NCBI GenBank assembly: GCA_963978895.1
Contig: OZ022247.1
Span: forward strand, 14,206,312 to 14,270,311
Length of the DNA: 64,000 nt
Reading direction: 5' to 3'
From: Erpobdella octoculata
Taxonomy: Eukaryota; Annelida; Clitellata; Hirudinida; Erpobdellidae
In this document: piece by piece, positions 44,862-54,599 of the stretch
How the letters are laid out: every line of letters starts with the position of its first letter
Position numbering within the stretch: position 1 is the stretch's first letter
Notes under the pieces: generated by a model
What the model saw: only the letters and a program-made list of their open reading frames with translations
Database searches by the model: none
What the model was told of the DNA's origin: nothing
Made by a program: the position numbers and the translations under genes

Positions 44862-45122
44862 ATGTGTGTTTTAACTCTTTGCGAGCTTTCGTCGCCGAAG
44901 GTCTTCAGAAGAAGAACCTCTCATTTTTAGCGTTTCGGCCCTTAAACTTCTTGACGCTTTTAAGAGAGAGGTGGGCCCACGTCCGTTGATCAGGCGGACG
45001 CCCTTCGGCGAGAAAAATTTCCAAATTCCTAACTTGAAACACGAAAATTCAAAGTTCAGCAGAAAACTGTTCGAAACAAAACTTGAAATCGCCGGAACGA
45101 TTATCGCCCAATGTAAACAAGG
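44862..45122 (-). other. 3' UTR of RLE copy 1 with conserved hairpins
   Basis: GGTCTTC/GAAGAACC (44900-44918) and CGTCCG/CGGACG (44980-45000) can form stems. The equivalent stems in copy 2 keep pairing although the sequences differ (GGTCTTC-AGAG-GAAGACC at 49788-49805). TTTCGGCCCTT is shared by both. The 3' UTR RNA of such elements is bound by their own reverse transcriptase. Confidence 0.6.
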
Positions 45123-48100
45123 CTAAACCATTTCGTGTGCATCTTGTAGCGCTTTCTTTTTTCTATTAGCGAAAATCCAAAAAGATGCAGCTTCAGCTGT
45201 CTGGGAGATCTCCTTGATGGCTCGAGTTTTTTCTCGGTTTGAAAAACCAAGAGCTTTCAGCAGTTTTAACATTGAGCTGCTAACCAACCCTCGAACGCCA
45301 ACCTCGACTGCAAAAATTTCAGTCCTGAACCCTTTGGCATTCAAATCACATGCTAAATCCCTATATCTCTCCTCTTTGAAAATATTGCTAGATTCCATGT
45401 TACTTTCCCATGGCACAGAGAGTTCAATCAGGAACATTGTCTTGGCCAAGTCAGAATATACAATTATATCCGGCTTTAAGCCGCTAGATCTCACGGCTTC
45501 TGGAAATTTTCTTTCGCCATCCAAATCAGCCGAAACCGACCAATCGTCGGCAGCACCCATCACACATTCAAAGTCTCTTGTAGATCTAAACCTGTGGAAC
45601 TTCAGATTGCCTTCTCTCAAAAAGTAGATTTTTCTTTTCTGCTGTATTCCTCTTGTCTTTGCTTTCTTACACGCTTCTTTGACGAAGTCAAGCAATTTTC
45701 GGAGTACTTGGTTATGACGCCAAGTGTACCTCCCGTGTGAAAGTAAAAACGAACAACAGGAAAGAACGTGAATGAGAGTCTCCGATTGCCCGCATAACAT
45801 GCACGAATCATCGTCTTTCAACTTCCATCTTCGAAGATTGCTGGATGACGGCAGTTGATCATAAACAGATCTAATCAAAAAAGACAAACGTAGTGGTGTG
45901 TATTGCCAAATGTCTTTCCAAGAAAGTGAACGCTGAACAGCATTTTCCCATGTCGTCCAGTCTCCTTGTTGAGATAACTGAACAAACTTAATCATTCTCT
46001 GGGACTCGATAGCTTTCTTTCTTTCCTGAATGACCAGACTTGTTCGTTCACTGGTGCTGGCTTTTGACCACCAAATTCGATGGGTTGACCCGAGACCCCG
46101 TTTGTCCTGTTGAACTGCCCCAACTCTTTCTGTCCAACGTAAAGAGGCTTCAGCTTCTGCGATCTCCTTTCTGGCTACCCATTTCTTTCCGGACTTTACA
46201 AGATGTCCCATCTCTACAATTCTTTGATCCGAAGAGTTATCCAGCATTAGTTGCGTACGGATCTTGTTTATCTTAAACTCCTCAACCAAAGACTTCAGTG
46301 GCAACCTCAGTTTGGCAGTCTTGCTGTACAAAGCTACCGAAGAAAATCCCGGAGGCAGACCCAACCATTTCCTTGTAAATTTATTCATCCTCCTTTCTAG
46401 CTTTTCTACCAATGGTAAGCTCATCTCATACATTGATAGAGGCCAAAGCAATCTCGGTAATAGAACAAACTGAAGCAACCACAATTTGAACCTGCTCTGG
46501 AGTGGGGCCGCATCAATTTTCTTCATATCTTCAAATGCCGATCGAAGAACCTCAGAACACCGTCCAGTGTCGTTAAGCGAATCGTCATACCACCTTCCCA
46601 GGCTCTTAACTGGTTCTTCTCTCAATGTTGGGATCCTGTTGCCAGCAACTGAAAACGTCACGTTGTCGTCGATCTTGCCTCGTCGCAGAGATAAACTTCT
46701 TGACTTGGTTGCCTTGAAACTCATGCCGCACCATGATAGCAGCCCGCTGAATGCATCAAGAGCCCGTCGCATTGAGATACATTTGTTTAGAACCAAAGTT
46801 GTATCATCCATGAAGGCCTTCACCGATGGCATCAAGATACCTTTGCCAACGTAAGCTTCTTCCACGCGAGAACCCACTGCATTCAGAAGCAGCTGCATCG
46901 CTAATACGAAGAGAATGGGTGAAATTGAGCAGCCCATTGCTATGCCAACCTCTAACTGGAACCATTCTGTTGAACAGGAGGACGTAGACAACCTCAATTT
47001 GAAATGTCCGAAATACTGTTGCAACATTTCTATCACAAAATTTGGAACATGATGCGATCTGAGAGTTCTCCACAACATTTGGTGACGAACGGCTCCATAA
47101 GCATTGGCAAAGTCTAACCAGACAATGTGCAAGCTGAGACGATTTTCTTTAGCTCTTTTCAATGCTTCCCAGATCACTGACGAATGTTCGATGCATCCTG
47201 GTACTCCTGGCACTCCTCCCTTCTGAACAGACCTGTCGATGTAATTGTTTTGAATTACATAGCTTGTCAGTCTCCGAGCAAGGACAGCAAAAAATATCTT
47301 TCCCTCGACGTTTAACAATGAAATTGGGCGGAACTGATGTATTTCCTTCGAGTCTTTTTCTTTCGGAATAAAGATACCTTCTGCTCTTTGCCATTCGCTT
47401 TCAATTCTTCTTCTTTCCCAAGAGCCCACGAGTAGAGAATGCAATAATCTCAATACTTCTGGGCATTTTTTGTAGACGAGATATGGCACCCCATTTGGTC
47501 CAGGAGCAGATCTGTTTCTTGTTCTGTAGAGAAATTGAGTAACTTCGAGTAACGAAATCATGCCTTCTCTGAAAGAAAAGTTTGGAAGTGGGATTTCTGG
47601 AAGATCGGTTCTTTCTTCTAACTGCTGATCTCCACGCGGGTCACGGAATGCGGACCGAAAATATTCATCGAGCGTTGCTTTGTCTGCTTGAAGCGTTCCT
47701 GACTTGGGTGGGTCCAGTAAATTTCTTCCATATTTGAATGGGTCTTTGATGAACTGAAACCTGGCATTTCTCTGATCTCTTTTCTTTATCCGAAAACGCT
47801 CGGCCTTCATTAGGGCAGACAAACGACGCCCCAAACTCTGCCGCAGCTCTGCGAGACCAGCTTTTTCATTTTCCTGGGCTCTTTTCCACCGCTTTCGTAA
47901 CAGTTTCTTTTCTCTCTTCAGCTGATTGATTTCTCTTTGTCGTCTAGAAATCATGCCTTCATTGTTTCGAACCTGACGTTTTTGTTTCACACCAAACAAT
48001 TCAATGCTTTTTTCGTAAATAACCTCAGTGAAGTCTTTCATACTGAAATTTGATGAATTTCTTGAACGTGTTTTGAGAAGTTTTGAGAGTGTTTCGTCCA

Positions 48101-48572
48101 ACTTTTTCCATGCAATTGTATCTCCTGCTGCAGGAAAATCAATTCTTGGCCTAGGTTGACTGATTTCTACTTCCGGATTCACATCTTGAACTGCGTCGGG
48201 GCTGTGGTTGGCCTCCGGCCCGGCAATGTTCGACGTTTTACCTGCATTATCTGATGCAGGACGTTGACGGAATTCGGTTAAGCAGCCCATTTTCGTTCTG
48301 TGGACTTTCATTCCACGGATCGTCTTGAAACTCCTACCGCAAACACACTCGTGAAGCATACCCCCATTAGGGTCCGTTGAAGAAGCAGGGTCGTTGTCCA
48401 AAGGTCCGAATGTGAGTTCATCATTCTCCCCCTCCTTTGGGTTGGAACTCTGGGGGCATTTCGTAGTATAAGATGAAGCGGCATTTGAACGGATTGTACT
48501 TCGGCTAAGCCAGGCCTGATACCCGTGAAGTTCTCGTCTTTCCGAGAGGTCACTTGTCTTTCCAAGTGTCAA
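45123..48572 (-). CDS. RLE-type non-LTR retrotransposon protein, 1149 residues
   Basis: A single-ORF multidomain protein that would nick its target DNA and reverse-transcribe its own RNA there. An N-terminal zinc finger (C76-x-C78...H91...C97) is followed by a basic coil (about 205-265). Then comes RT with GPNGVPYLVYKKC (358-370), RPISLLNVEGK (415-425), QKGGVPGVPG (450-459), WLDFANAYG (catalytic D487) and FMDD (587-590). A CCHC knuckle (C924, C927, H935, C940) precedes the restriction-like endonuclease with KPD (1033-1035), E1050 and KEERY (1066-1070). All key residues expected in the R2/HERO/NeSL group are present. No ATG lies near the start: the frame is open from about 48610, and the first ATG is codon 72 (48357-48359), just before the finger. 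R2 elements also lack a canonical AUG, so the start is uncertain. The clade is not fixed by eye. Confidence 0.9.
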   Translation of the reverse strand: MTLGKTSDLSERRELHGYQAWLSRSTIRSNAASSYTTKCPQSSNPKEGENDELTFGPLDNDPASSTDPNGGMLHECVCGRSFKTIRGMKVHRTKMGCLTEFRQRPASDNAGKTSNIAGPEANHSPDAVQDVNPEVEISQPRPRIDFPAAGDTIAWKKLDETLSKLLKTRSRNSSNFSMKDFTEVIYEKSIELFGVKQKRQVRNNEGMISRRQREINQLKREKKLLRKRWKRAQENEKAGLAELRQSLGRRLSALMKAERFRIKKRDQRNARFQFIKDPFKYGRNLLDPPKSGTLQADKATLDEYFRSAFRDPRGDQQLEERTDLPEIPLPNFSFREGMISLLEVTQFLYRTRNRSAPGPNGVPYLVYKKCPEVLRLLHSLLVGSWERRRIESEWQRAEGIFIPKEKDSKEIHQFRPISLLNVEGKIFFAVLARRLTSYVIQNNYIDRSVQKGGVPGVPGCIEHSSVIWEALKRAKENRLSLHIVWLDFANAYGAVRHQMLWRTLRSHHVPNFVIEMLQQYFGHFKLRLSTSSCSTEWFQLEVGIAMGCSISPILFVLAMQLLLNAVGSRVEEAYVGKGILMPSVKAFMDDTTLVLNKCISMRRALDAFSGLLSWCGMSFKATKSRSLSLRRGKIDDNVTFSVAGNRIPTLREEPVKSLGRWYDDSLNDTGRCSEVLRSAFEDMKKIDAAPLQSRFKLWLLQFVLLPRLLWPLSMYEMSLPLVEKLERRMNKFTRKWLGLPPGFSSVALYSKTAKLRLPLKSLVEEFKINKIRTQLMLDNSSDQRIVEMGHLVKSGKKWVARKEIAEAEASLRWTERVGAVQQDKRGLGSTHRIWWSKASTSERTSLVIQERKKAIESQRMIKFVQLSQQGDWTTWENAVQRSLSWKDIWQYTPLRLSFLIRSVYDQLPSSSNLRRWKLKDDDSCMLCGQSETLIHVLSCCSFLLSHGRYTWRHNQVLRKLLDFVKEACKKAKTRGIQQKRKIYFLREGNLKFHRFRSTRDFECVMGAADDWSVSADLDGERKFPEAVRSSGLKPDIIVYSDLAKTMFLIELSVPWESNMESSNIFKEERYRDLACDLNAKGFRTEIFAVEVGVRGLVSSSMLKLLKALGFSNREKTRAIKEISQTAEAASFWIFANRKKKALQDAHEMV

Positions 48573-48633
48573 CGGTCTTTCCCAGTTGCCAACGGTCTTT
48601 CCCAGTTGTCACCGGTCTTTCCCGGTTGCCAAA
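48536..48633 (-). repeat. 20-bp tandem repeats in the 5' leader of RLE copy 1
   Basis: Five units near GTCTTTCCCAGTTGCCAACG (plus-strand reading) start at about 48536, 48556, 48575, 48595 and 48615. The array overlaps the start of the reading frame. It could be a promoter or an internal ribosome-entry element, but that is inference. Confidence 0.75.
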
Positions 48634-48651
48634 TGGCTTAATGCCTCATAA

Positions 48652-49712
48652 ATGTGTTTTAACTCTTTGCGAGCTTTCGTCGCCGAAGGTCTTCAGAAGA
48701 AGAACCTCTCATTTTTAGCGTTTCGGCCCTTAAACTTCTTGACGCTTTTAAGAGAGAGGTGGGCCCACGTCCGTTGATCAGGCGGACGCCCTTCGGCGAG
48801 AAAAATTTCCAAATTCCTAACTTGAAACACGAAAATTCAAAGTTTAGCAGAAAACTGTTCGAAACAAAACTTGAAATCGCCGGAACGATTATCGCCCAAT
48901 GTAAACAAGGCTAAACCATTTCGTGTGCATCTTGTAGCGCTTTCTTTTTTCTATTAGCGAAAATCCAAAAAAATGCAGCTTCAGCTGTCTGGGAGATCTC
49001 CTTGATGGCTCGAGTTTTTTCTCGGTTTGAAAAACCAAGAGCTTTCAGCAGTTTTAACATTGAGCTGCTAACCAACCCTCGAACGCCAACCTCGACTGCA
49101 AAAATTTCAGTCCTGAACCCTTTGGCATTCAAATCACATGCTAAATCCCTATATCTCTCCTCTTTGAAAATATTGCTAGATTCCATGTTACTTTCCCATG
49201 GCACAGAGTTCAATCAGGAACATTGTCTTGGCTAAGTCAGAATATACAATTATATCCGGCTTTAAGCCGCTAGATCTCACGGCTTCTGGAAATTTTCTTT
49301 CGCCATCCAAATCAGCCGAAACCGACCAATCGTCGGCAGCACCCATCACACATTCAAAGTCTCTTGTAGATCTGAACCTGTGGAACTTCAGATTGCCTTC
49401 TCTCAAAAAGTAGATTTTTCTTTTCTGCTGTATTCCTCTTGTCTTTGCTTTCTTACACGCTTCTTTGACGAAGTCAAGCAATTTTCGGAGTACTTGGTTA
49501 TGACGCCAAGTGTACCTCCCGTGTGAAAGTGAAAACGAACAACAGGAAAGAACGTGAATGAGAGTCTCCGATTGCCCGCATAACATGCACGAATCATCGT
49601 CTTTCAACTTCCATCTTCGAAGATTGCTGGATGACGGCAGTTGATCATAAACAGATCTAATCAAAAAAGACAAACGTAGTGGTGTGTATTGCCAAATGTC
49701 TTTCCAAGAAAG
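48652..49712 (-). mobile_element. RLE-type retrotransposon, copy 3 (5'-truncated)
   Basis: It corresponds to the last third of copy 1 (endonuclease end and 3' UTR) with only about six differences in some 1050 bp. These include a 2-bp deletion near 49205 that breaks the frame. It starts in the middle of the codons for LSWKDIW, directly after an (ACAT)n tract, and ends flush with the 5' end of copy 1. Confidence 0.9.
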
Positions 49713-49757
49713 TATGTATGTATGTATGTATGTATGTATGTATGTATGTATGTATGT
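49713..49757. repeat. (TATG)n tract between RLE copies 2 and 3
   Basis: Eleven or so ATGT units separate the 3' end of copy 2 from the truncated 5' end of copy 3. On the element strand the tract is (ACAT)n and follows TTTTCACAT. Confidence 0.95.
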
Positions 49758-50277
49758 GAAAACTCTTCTTCGAGCAAGTTCGTCAGAGGTCTTCAGAGGA
49801 AGACCCTCCCAGCATTTCGGCCCTTTTCCTGACGCTACCACGGGAGGGCGGGCCACGACCGTTCATCAGACGGCGCCCCCTGACGAAATTTGTGTATCAC
49901 ATGCCGTTTTCTACCAGAACCAGATAACCGGCAAATCTTCAAAGTACCAGAACCAAGAAGTCATTTTGAAACCGTCAAGCAACTGTAACAAGATGAGAAA
50001 CTGTCTTTCAAACGCCGGAACTTGAGCATGTAGTAACTGTAGTATCCACCAAACCGCCAGATTCCGAGAGCAAAAGAAACATTCACCTCCGGAACTTCGA
50101 GCCATGCCACCACTTTCACCAAACAAGAAACACCACAAACCATAATGGCAGGAAATATTGTTTCGATTATTTTCTAAACGCCAGCAACTTACCTTCTATT
50201 GCAAATTGCAAACAACCGAAACTTTCGCCGGCAGCCATAACGCGACTTCGTCCCTGAACTTGTAAACAAAGGAGGAG

Positions 50278-51603
50278 CTAACACTGTCGTACGGAAGACA
50301 GAAGTGGCTGTTTAAATTTGTTATCTTCTTTTTCATTCCTTTGCATCCATATCCAAAAAGAAGCTGTTTCTGCTCTTTCAGCTATTTTCTTGATAGCTTG
50401 AGTTTTTTTCCGACCCGACATTCCAAGAGCCACAAGCAATTTGACGAGTGAGCGACCGGCTAAACCCCTGGCGCCTACTTCAACTGGAAAAATCTCGACT
50501 CTATATCCCGCACGCTCCAAATCTTGGGCAAGGATTCTGTAACGTTCTTCTTTCAAGATATTTGAGGCTTCCATGTTGCTTTCCCATGGCACTGTTAGTT
50601 CGATGAACAGCAACGTCTTGGCCAAACTGGAAAAAATGACAATGTCCGGTCTCAATCCGCTGCTGCGAACCACTTTCGGAAAGCAGTCTTCATCTTTTAA
50701 GTCTGCCGATATCCTCCAGTCATTTGCCGCATCAAGCAACGATTCTCTTCTCGTACTTGCCTTTCTGTGGCCCAAGTGCTGCAAGCCTTCTCTCAAGAAA
50801 TAAACTTTTCTTCTGGGGCACAACTGCATCGAATTGGCTGGTCTGCAGTTTTCCTTGATAATGCCCAGTATCTCTCTTAGAACCTCATTGTGGCGCCACG
50901 TGTATCTTCCCTTTGCCAAAGCATACGGACAACATGAGAGAATATGAATCAGAGTTTCTGTTTTCTCACACAGCTTGCAGGCTTCATTTTCAAGCTTTCC
51001 CCACTTCACTAAGTGTGAAGCTGTCGGCAGTTGATCATACATCGCCATAATCACGAAAAATAGGCGGATGGGTGAGTGACGCCACAAATCATTCCATGTC
51101 ATCGAATGTTGAACTGCCGCCTCCCATCTAGTCCAATCGCCCTGTTGCGATATCTGAGCACCTAGCTGCACTCTTTCCAACTCCATTGTTCGCCTTCTGT
51201 CTTGAATAATCAGGTTTGTCCTTTCCTGCGACGAGGCCTTAGACCACCACACATGATGAAACCAGCCCAGACCGAGCCGTCCTGGCTGCACTGCTCCAAG
51301 CTTTTCAGACCATTGCAAAGATCCCTCGGCTTCACGGATGTCCCTCCCTGCAGTCCAGCCTTTTCCCGATCCAACTGATGCGCCCACATTCACGATACAT
51401 TGGTCTGAAGAGTCGTCCAGCATCAACTGTGTTCGTATCTTGCTAATCTTGTACTCTTCTACTAGGGACTTGAATGGAAGAGCTAACTTAGCTGTCTTAC
51501 TATATAGAGCTAAAGTTGTTAACGCCGGTGGAAGTCCTAGCCATTTCCGAATACAGAGGTTCATTTTCTTTTCCATTCGCTCCACGTGAGATAAACATAT
51601 CTC
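50278..51603 (-). pseudogene. RLE copy 2, C-terminal half
   Basis: It carries YEICLSHVERMEKKMN, KWLGLPPALTTLALYSKTAK, WWSKASSQERTNLIIQ and a CCHC knuckle (CKLCEKTETLIHILSCC). The endonuclease reads RPDIVIFSSLAKTLLFIELT with PWE, then ILKEERYRIL. Motif spacing equals copy 1. The frame is open from the SINE insertion to the stop at 50278, so the split is the main damage to this half. Confidence 0.88.
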
Positions 51604-51613
51604 ATAGATTGTT

Positions 51614-51666
51614 TGCGTCTTAAAACACATGGTGTAAAAGACTATAAACTATAATAAAAAAAAAAA
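51614..51666 (+). mobile_element. 53-bp SINE/LINE-tail insertion with 10-bp target duplication
   Basis: GTCTTAAAACACATGGTGTA, AAAGACTATAAACTATAAT and a poly(A) run, flanked by ATAGATTGTT at 51604-51613 and 51667-51676. Removing the insert and one duplication restores the frame of RLE copy 2. The insert is only the last bit of the family at 21835-22093, so it is a very short 5'-truncated retroposition. Confidence 0.92.
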
Positions 51667-51676
51667 ATAGATTGTT

Positions 51677-53424
51677 AATGGACATAGCAACCTCGGTATC
51701 AAAACAAACTGTACCAGCCATACCTTGAACTTTCCCTGCAGCTCGGTTGAATTGATTTTCCTCAGGTCCTCAACCAAGCCCTGCAGAACGATGCTGCTCT
51801 GATTCACATCATTTATGGAGACGTTGTACCATATTTCCAAGCTTTTCACAGGCTCTTGCTGGATTGTTGGGATTTCGCAACCAGCCACCGAGAATGAGAC
51901 AAAACCATCAATCTCTCCATGTCGCAAAGAAAGGCTTCTCGATTTGGCTGGCTTGAACTTCATTCCACACCAGGACAACAAGTCGTTGAAATTTTGAAGA
52001 ATACGGCGCATTTCGCCGCAGTGATTCAAGATAAAAGTAGTGTCGTCCATGAAAGCTTTTATCGATGGCATGAAAATTACTTTTCCCAGGTAAACATCCT
52101 GAACCCGAGATGCAATCAAACCGAGCAATAATTGCATAGCCAGAACAAATAGGATGGGAGAAATTGAACACCCCATAGCAGTTCCGACCCGCAAGTTGAA
52201 CCCCTCTGTGGAGCACGTCGATGTTGACAGACGTAGCCTAAAACGGCAAAAAAATTGTTGCAGAACATCGATGAGGAATTCTGGAACATTGTGCTTTTTG
52301 AGTGTCTTCCAGAGCAATTGATGGCGAACAGTCCCATACGCGTTTGCTAAATCAAGCCAGACCACATGCAGGCTGAGTTGGTTTTGTTTTGCTCTTTTGA
52401 TGGCCTCCCAAATCATGGATGAGTGCTCGATACATCCCGGTACTCCGGGGACTCCTCCTTTCTGCACGGATCTGTCAATGTACTCATTACGAATTGCAAA
52501 ATCCGTGAGCCTCTTGGCCAAAACAGCGAAAAATATTTTTCCCTCCACGTTTAAAAGTGAGATTGGTCGGAATTGGTTGATATTGACCGAATCTTTTTCT
52601 TTGGGGATGAAAACTCCCTCCGCCTTCTGCCATTCCCTATCTACGCATCTAGATCGCCATGCAATCTTTAAACGGTTGTAGAGCAGCTTTTGCACGCCTG
52701 GACATCTCTTGTATAACAAATATGGAATGCCGTTGGGACCTGGGGCAGATTTGTTCCTCGTTTTTTTTAGAAACTGAGATACTTCATATATCTTTATCTC
52801 TCCACCGTCGAAAGCCACTTTCGGCAACTGTACTTCGGGAAAATCGGTTCTTTCCGGCAGCTCTGAATCGCCAAGAGGATCATTGAACGCCAAACGGAAG
52901 TGATCATCTAATTTTTGTTTTGTCGCTCGAAGAGTGCCAGATTTTGGTGGATCCAGCAAACTTTTTCCGAAGCAAAATGGATTTTCCATGAATTTGCATC
53001 TGGCTTTCTTTTGCTCACTTTTCTTTTTCCGGAGTCTTTCTGCAGCCCTGAGAGCCCGGAGCCGATTTTTTACATCCCGCCACAGTTCAGAGAGACCAAC
53101 TTTTTTGACCCCCTCTGCGATTCTCCATTGTCGCCTGAGTTTCTTTTGCTCCTTCTTTAATTTTTCAATTTCTCTCTGCCGTCTGGATACCGCTGCATGC
53201 GTGAGAACCGGGTTTTTCTGGACCACACTAAATGAATCAAAACATTTTTTTTAGATAATTTCTGAGAAGGTTTTCATATCGAGTTGTGGATTCTCCCTCA
53301 ACTGGGCTTTGAGTAATCTCGTCAACTCCAAGTCTAATGTTGACCAAGCTGAAGTGTCAATTGCTTTCGGAAATTTAATTCTTGTCTTGGGTTCTGAATT
53401 TACATCTGCTTCTGAATCGGAGAC
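51677..53424 (-). pseudogene. RLE copy 2, N-terminal/RT half
   Basis: The frame is open from 53226 and contains RRQREIEKLKKEQKKLRRQW and the RT boxes: SAPGPNGIPYLLYKRCP, FRPISLLNVEGK, VQKGGVPGVPG, VWLDLANAYG and AFMDD (catalytic FMDD at residues 392-395 from 53226). Upstream of 53226 similarity continues to 53424 (ADVNSEPKTRIKFPKAIDT, LDMKTFSEII) across a TAA at 53251-53253 in an A-run. The zinc-finger region is missing at the microsatellite border. Confidence 0.88.
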
Positions 53425-53426
53425 TA

Positions 53427-53622
53427 TGTATGTATGTATGTATGTATGTATGTATGTATGTATGTATGTATGTATGTATGTATGTATGTATGTATGTATG
53501 TATGTATGTATGTATGTATGTATGTATGTATGTTTGTATGTATGTATGTATGTATGTATGTATGTATGTATGTATGTATGTATGTATGTATGTATGTATG
53601 TATGTATGTATGTATGTATGTA

Positions 53623-53685
<63 letters not shown>

Positions 53686-53783
53686 ATGTATGTATGTATG
53701 TATGTATGTATGTATGTATGTATGTATGTATGTATGTATGTATGTATGTATGTATGTATGTATGTATGTATGTATGTATGTAT
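53427..53783. repeat. (TATG)n-(TG)n-(TATG)n microsatellite
   Basis: ATGT units on both sides of a TG core (about 53628-53668), directly abutting the 5' break of RLE copy 2. The frames across it are repeat artefacts. Confidence 0.95.
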
Positions 53784-54019
53784 GCTAACGATTTCGCTTA
53801 ACGCAGCGGCCGCGGCGGTCAGCAGTCAGCAGTTGATAAAATGGTTGCGTACAGTCGTGTAACTTGTAATAAATGTTATTACGCAATTGTACAATATCAG
53901 CAGCATCATCCCGGTTGAAAGGGCTCGAGATCTCGGTGTTATCCTAGAAGATGTTCGTGACATCTTGTTTCTATAACATCCGACTTATCAGACAATGACA
54001 AGTCAAACAATGTTGAAAT

Positions 54020-54450
54020 AAACGTTGTCTATGGATTTTGGTCTAGGTCCTTATCCTGTCCAGAATTGACTACTGCAATGCGGTCCTCGCCGAATTGCCG
54101 AAAATAGCTCTCCAACCGCTTACTTGCTGATTGCTGTCTTTCATGCTACAACAAGGATTGTTAAAGGCATTGACTATCGCAACTATATTGCACCAGTACT
54201 GCGTCAATTCCACTTGTTACTAATTCCAGCAAGAATAACGATCAAACTCCGCTCGCTTATGTTTTACAACTTCTCACACAAAGCTCCTGACTACAGAAAA
54301 TCACTAATAAATGTGTGCTCAAAGCAATCGGGAAAAATAGAGACTCCGCTTGAAAACGTTTGCCAGCACAAATTTGGGGGAGCGAAAACAGTATAGACGT
54401 TCAAAGCTGCACTCAAACCTTACTTTTTCAGTTTACATTACAATAGCCAC
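54020..54450 (+). pseudogene. LINE ORF2 C-terminus (L2/CR1-like)
   Basis: The plus-strand reading begins DYCNAVLAELPK and continues in another frame with IVKGIDYRNYIAPVLRQF, ITIKLRSLMFYNFSHKAPDY, and TFKAALKPYFF after a stop. This set (DYCN..L.GLP, R.ARL, HI.PVL..LHWLPV..RI.FK, PxYL) marks the C-terminal end of L2/CR1 LINE polymerases. At least two frameshifts and stops occur; the RT core is absent, so the copy is 5'-truncated. Confidence 0.8.
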
Positions 54451-54599
54451 TAAAAGTCGCGCCTTCGAGCCAGACTTTAGTTCTAATTAGGCGGTTGCTA
54501 AATGACATTTCTATTATATAGTATTGTGTCGGGTACGTAACATAAAAAAATAGTGTAAAAATAATCTATAGTGACTGTTGAAGCATTTCTAGAGAAAAT

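Larger units (their letters stand above)
44858..48651 (-). mobile_element. RLE-type non-LTR retrotransposon, copy 1 (near full length)
   Basis: One long ORF lies between a short 5' leader made of 20-bp repeats and a 3' UTR of about 260 nt that ends GTTAAAACACACATACATC. The domain order (N-terminal zinc finger, RT, CCHC, restriction-like endonuclease) is that of R2, HERO and NeSL-type elements, which insert by target-primed reverse transcription. It joins copy 3 without spacer at 48652. It looks intact enough to have been active recently. Confidence 0.88.
49758..53426 (-). mobile_element. RLE-type retrotransposon, copy 2 (divergent subfamily)
   Basis: Same domain order as copy 1 but clearly diverged in protein sequence (roughly two-thirds identical by eye), so it is a separate subfamily. 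It lacks the N-terminal finger: similarity begins at DVNSEPKTRIKFPKA beside a (TATG)n tract at 53427. It is split by a tiny SINE insert (51614-51666). Its 3' UTR (49758-50277) is about 520 nt, twice that of copy 1, with a related terminal part. Confidence 0.88.

Noticed and set aside
45214..47371. Several plus-strand frames of 60-140 codons inside the RLE element
   Set aside because: Antisense shadows of the 1149-codon minus-strand frame.
48308..48565. An 85-codon frame overlapping the start of the RLE ORF in another phase
   Set aside because: Lies inside the real frame, has no recognisable motif and is a shadow.
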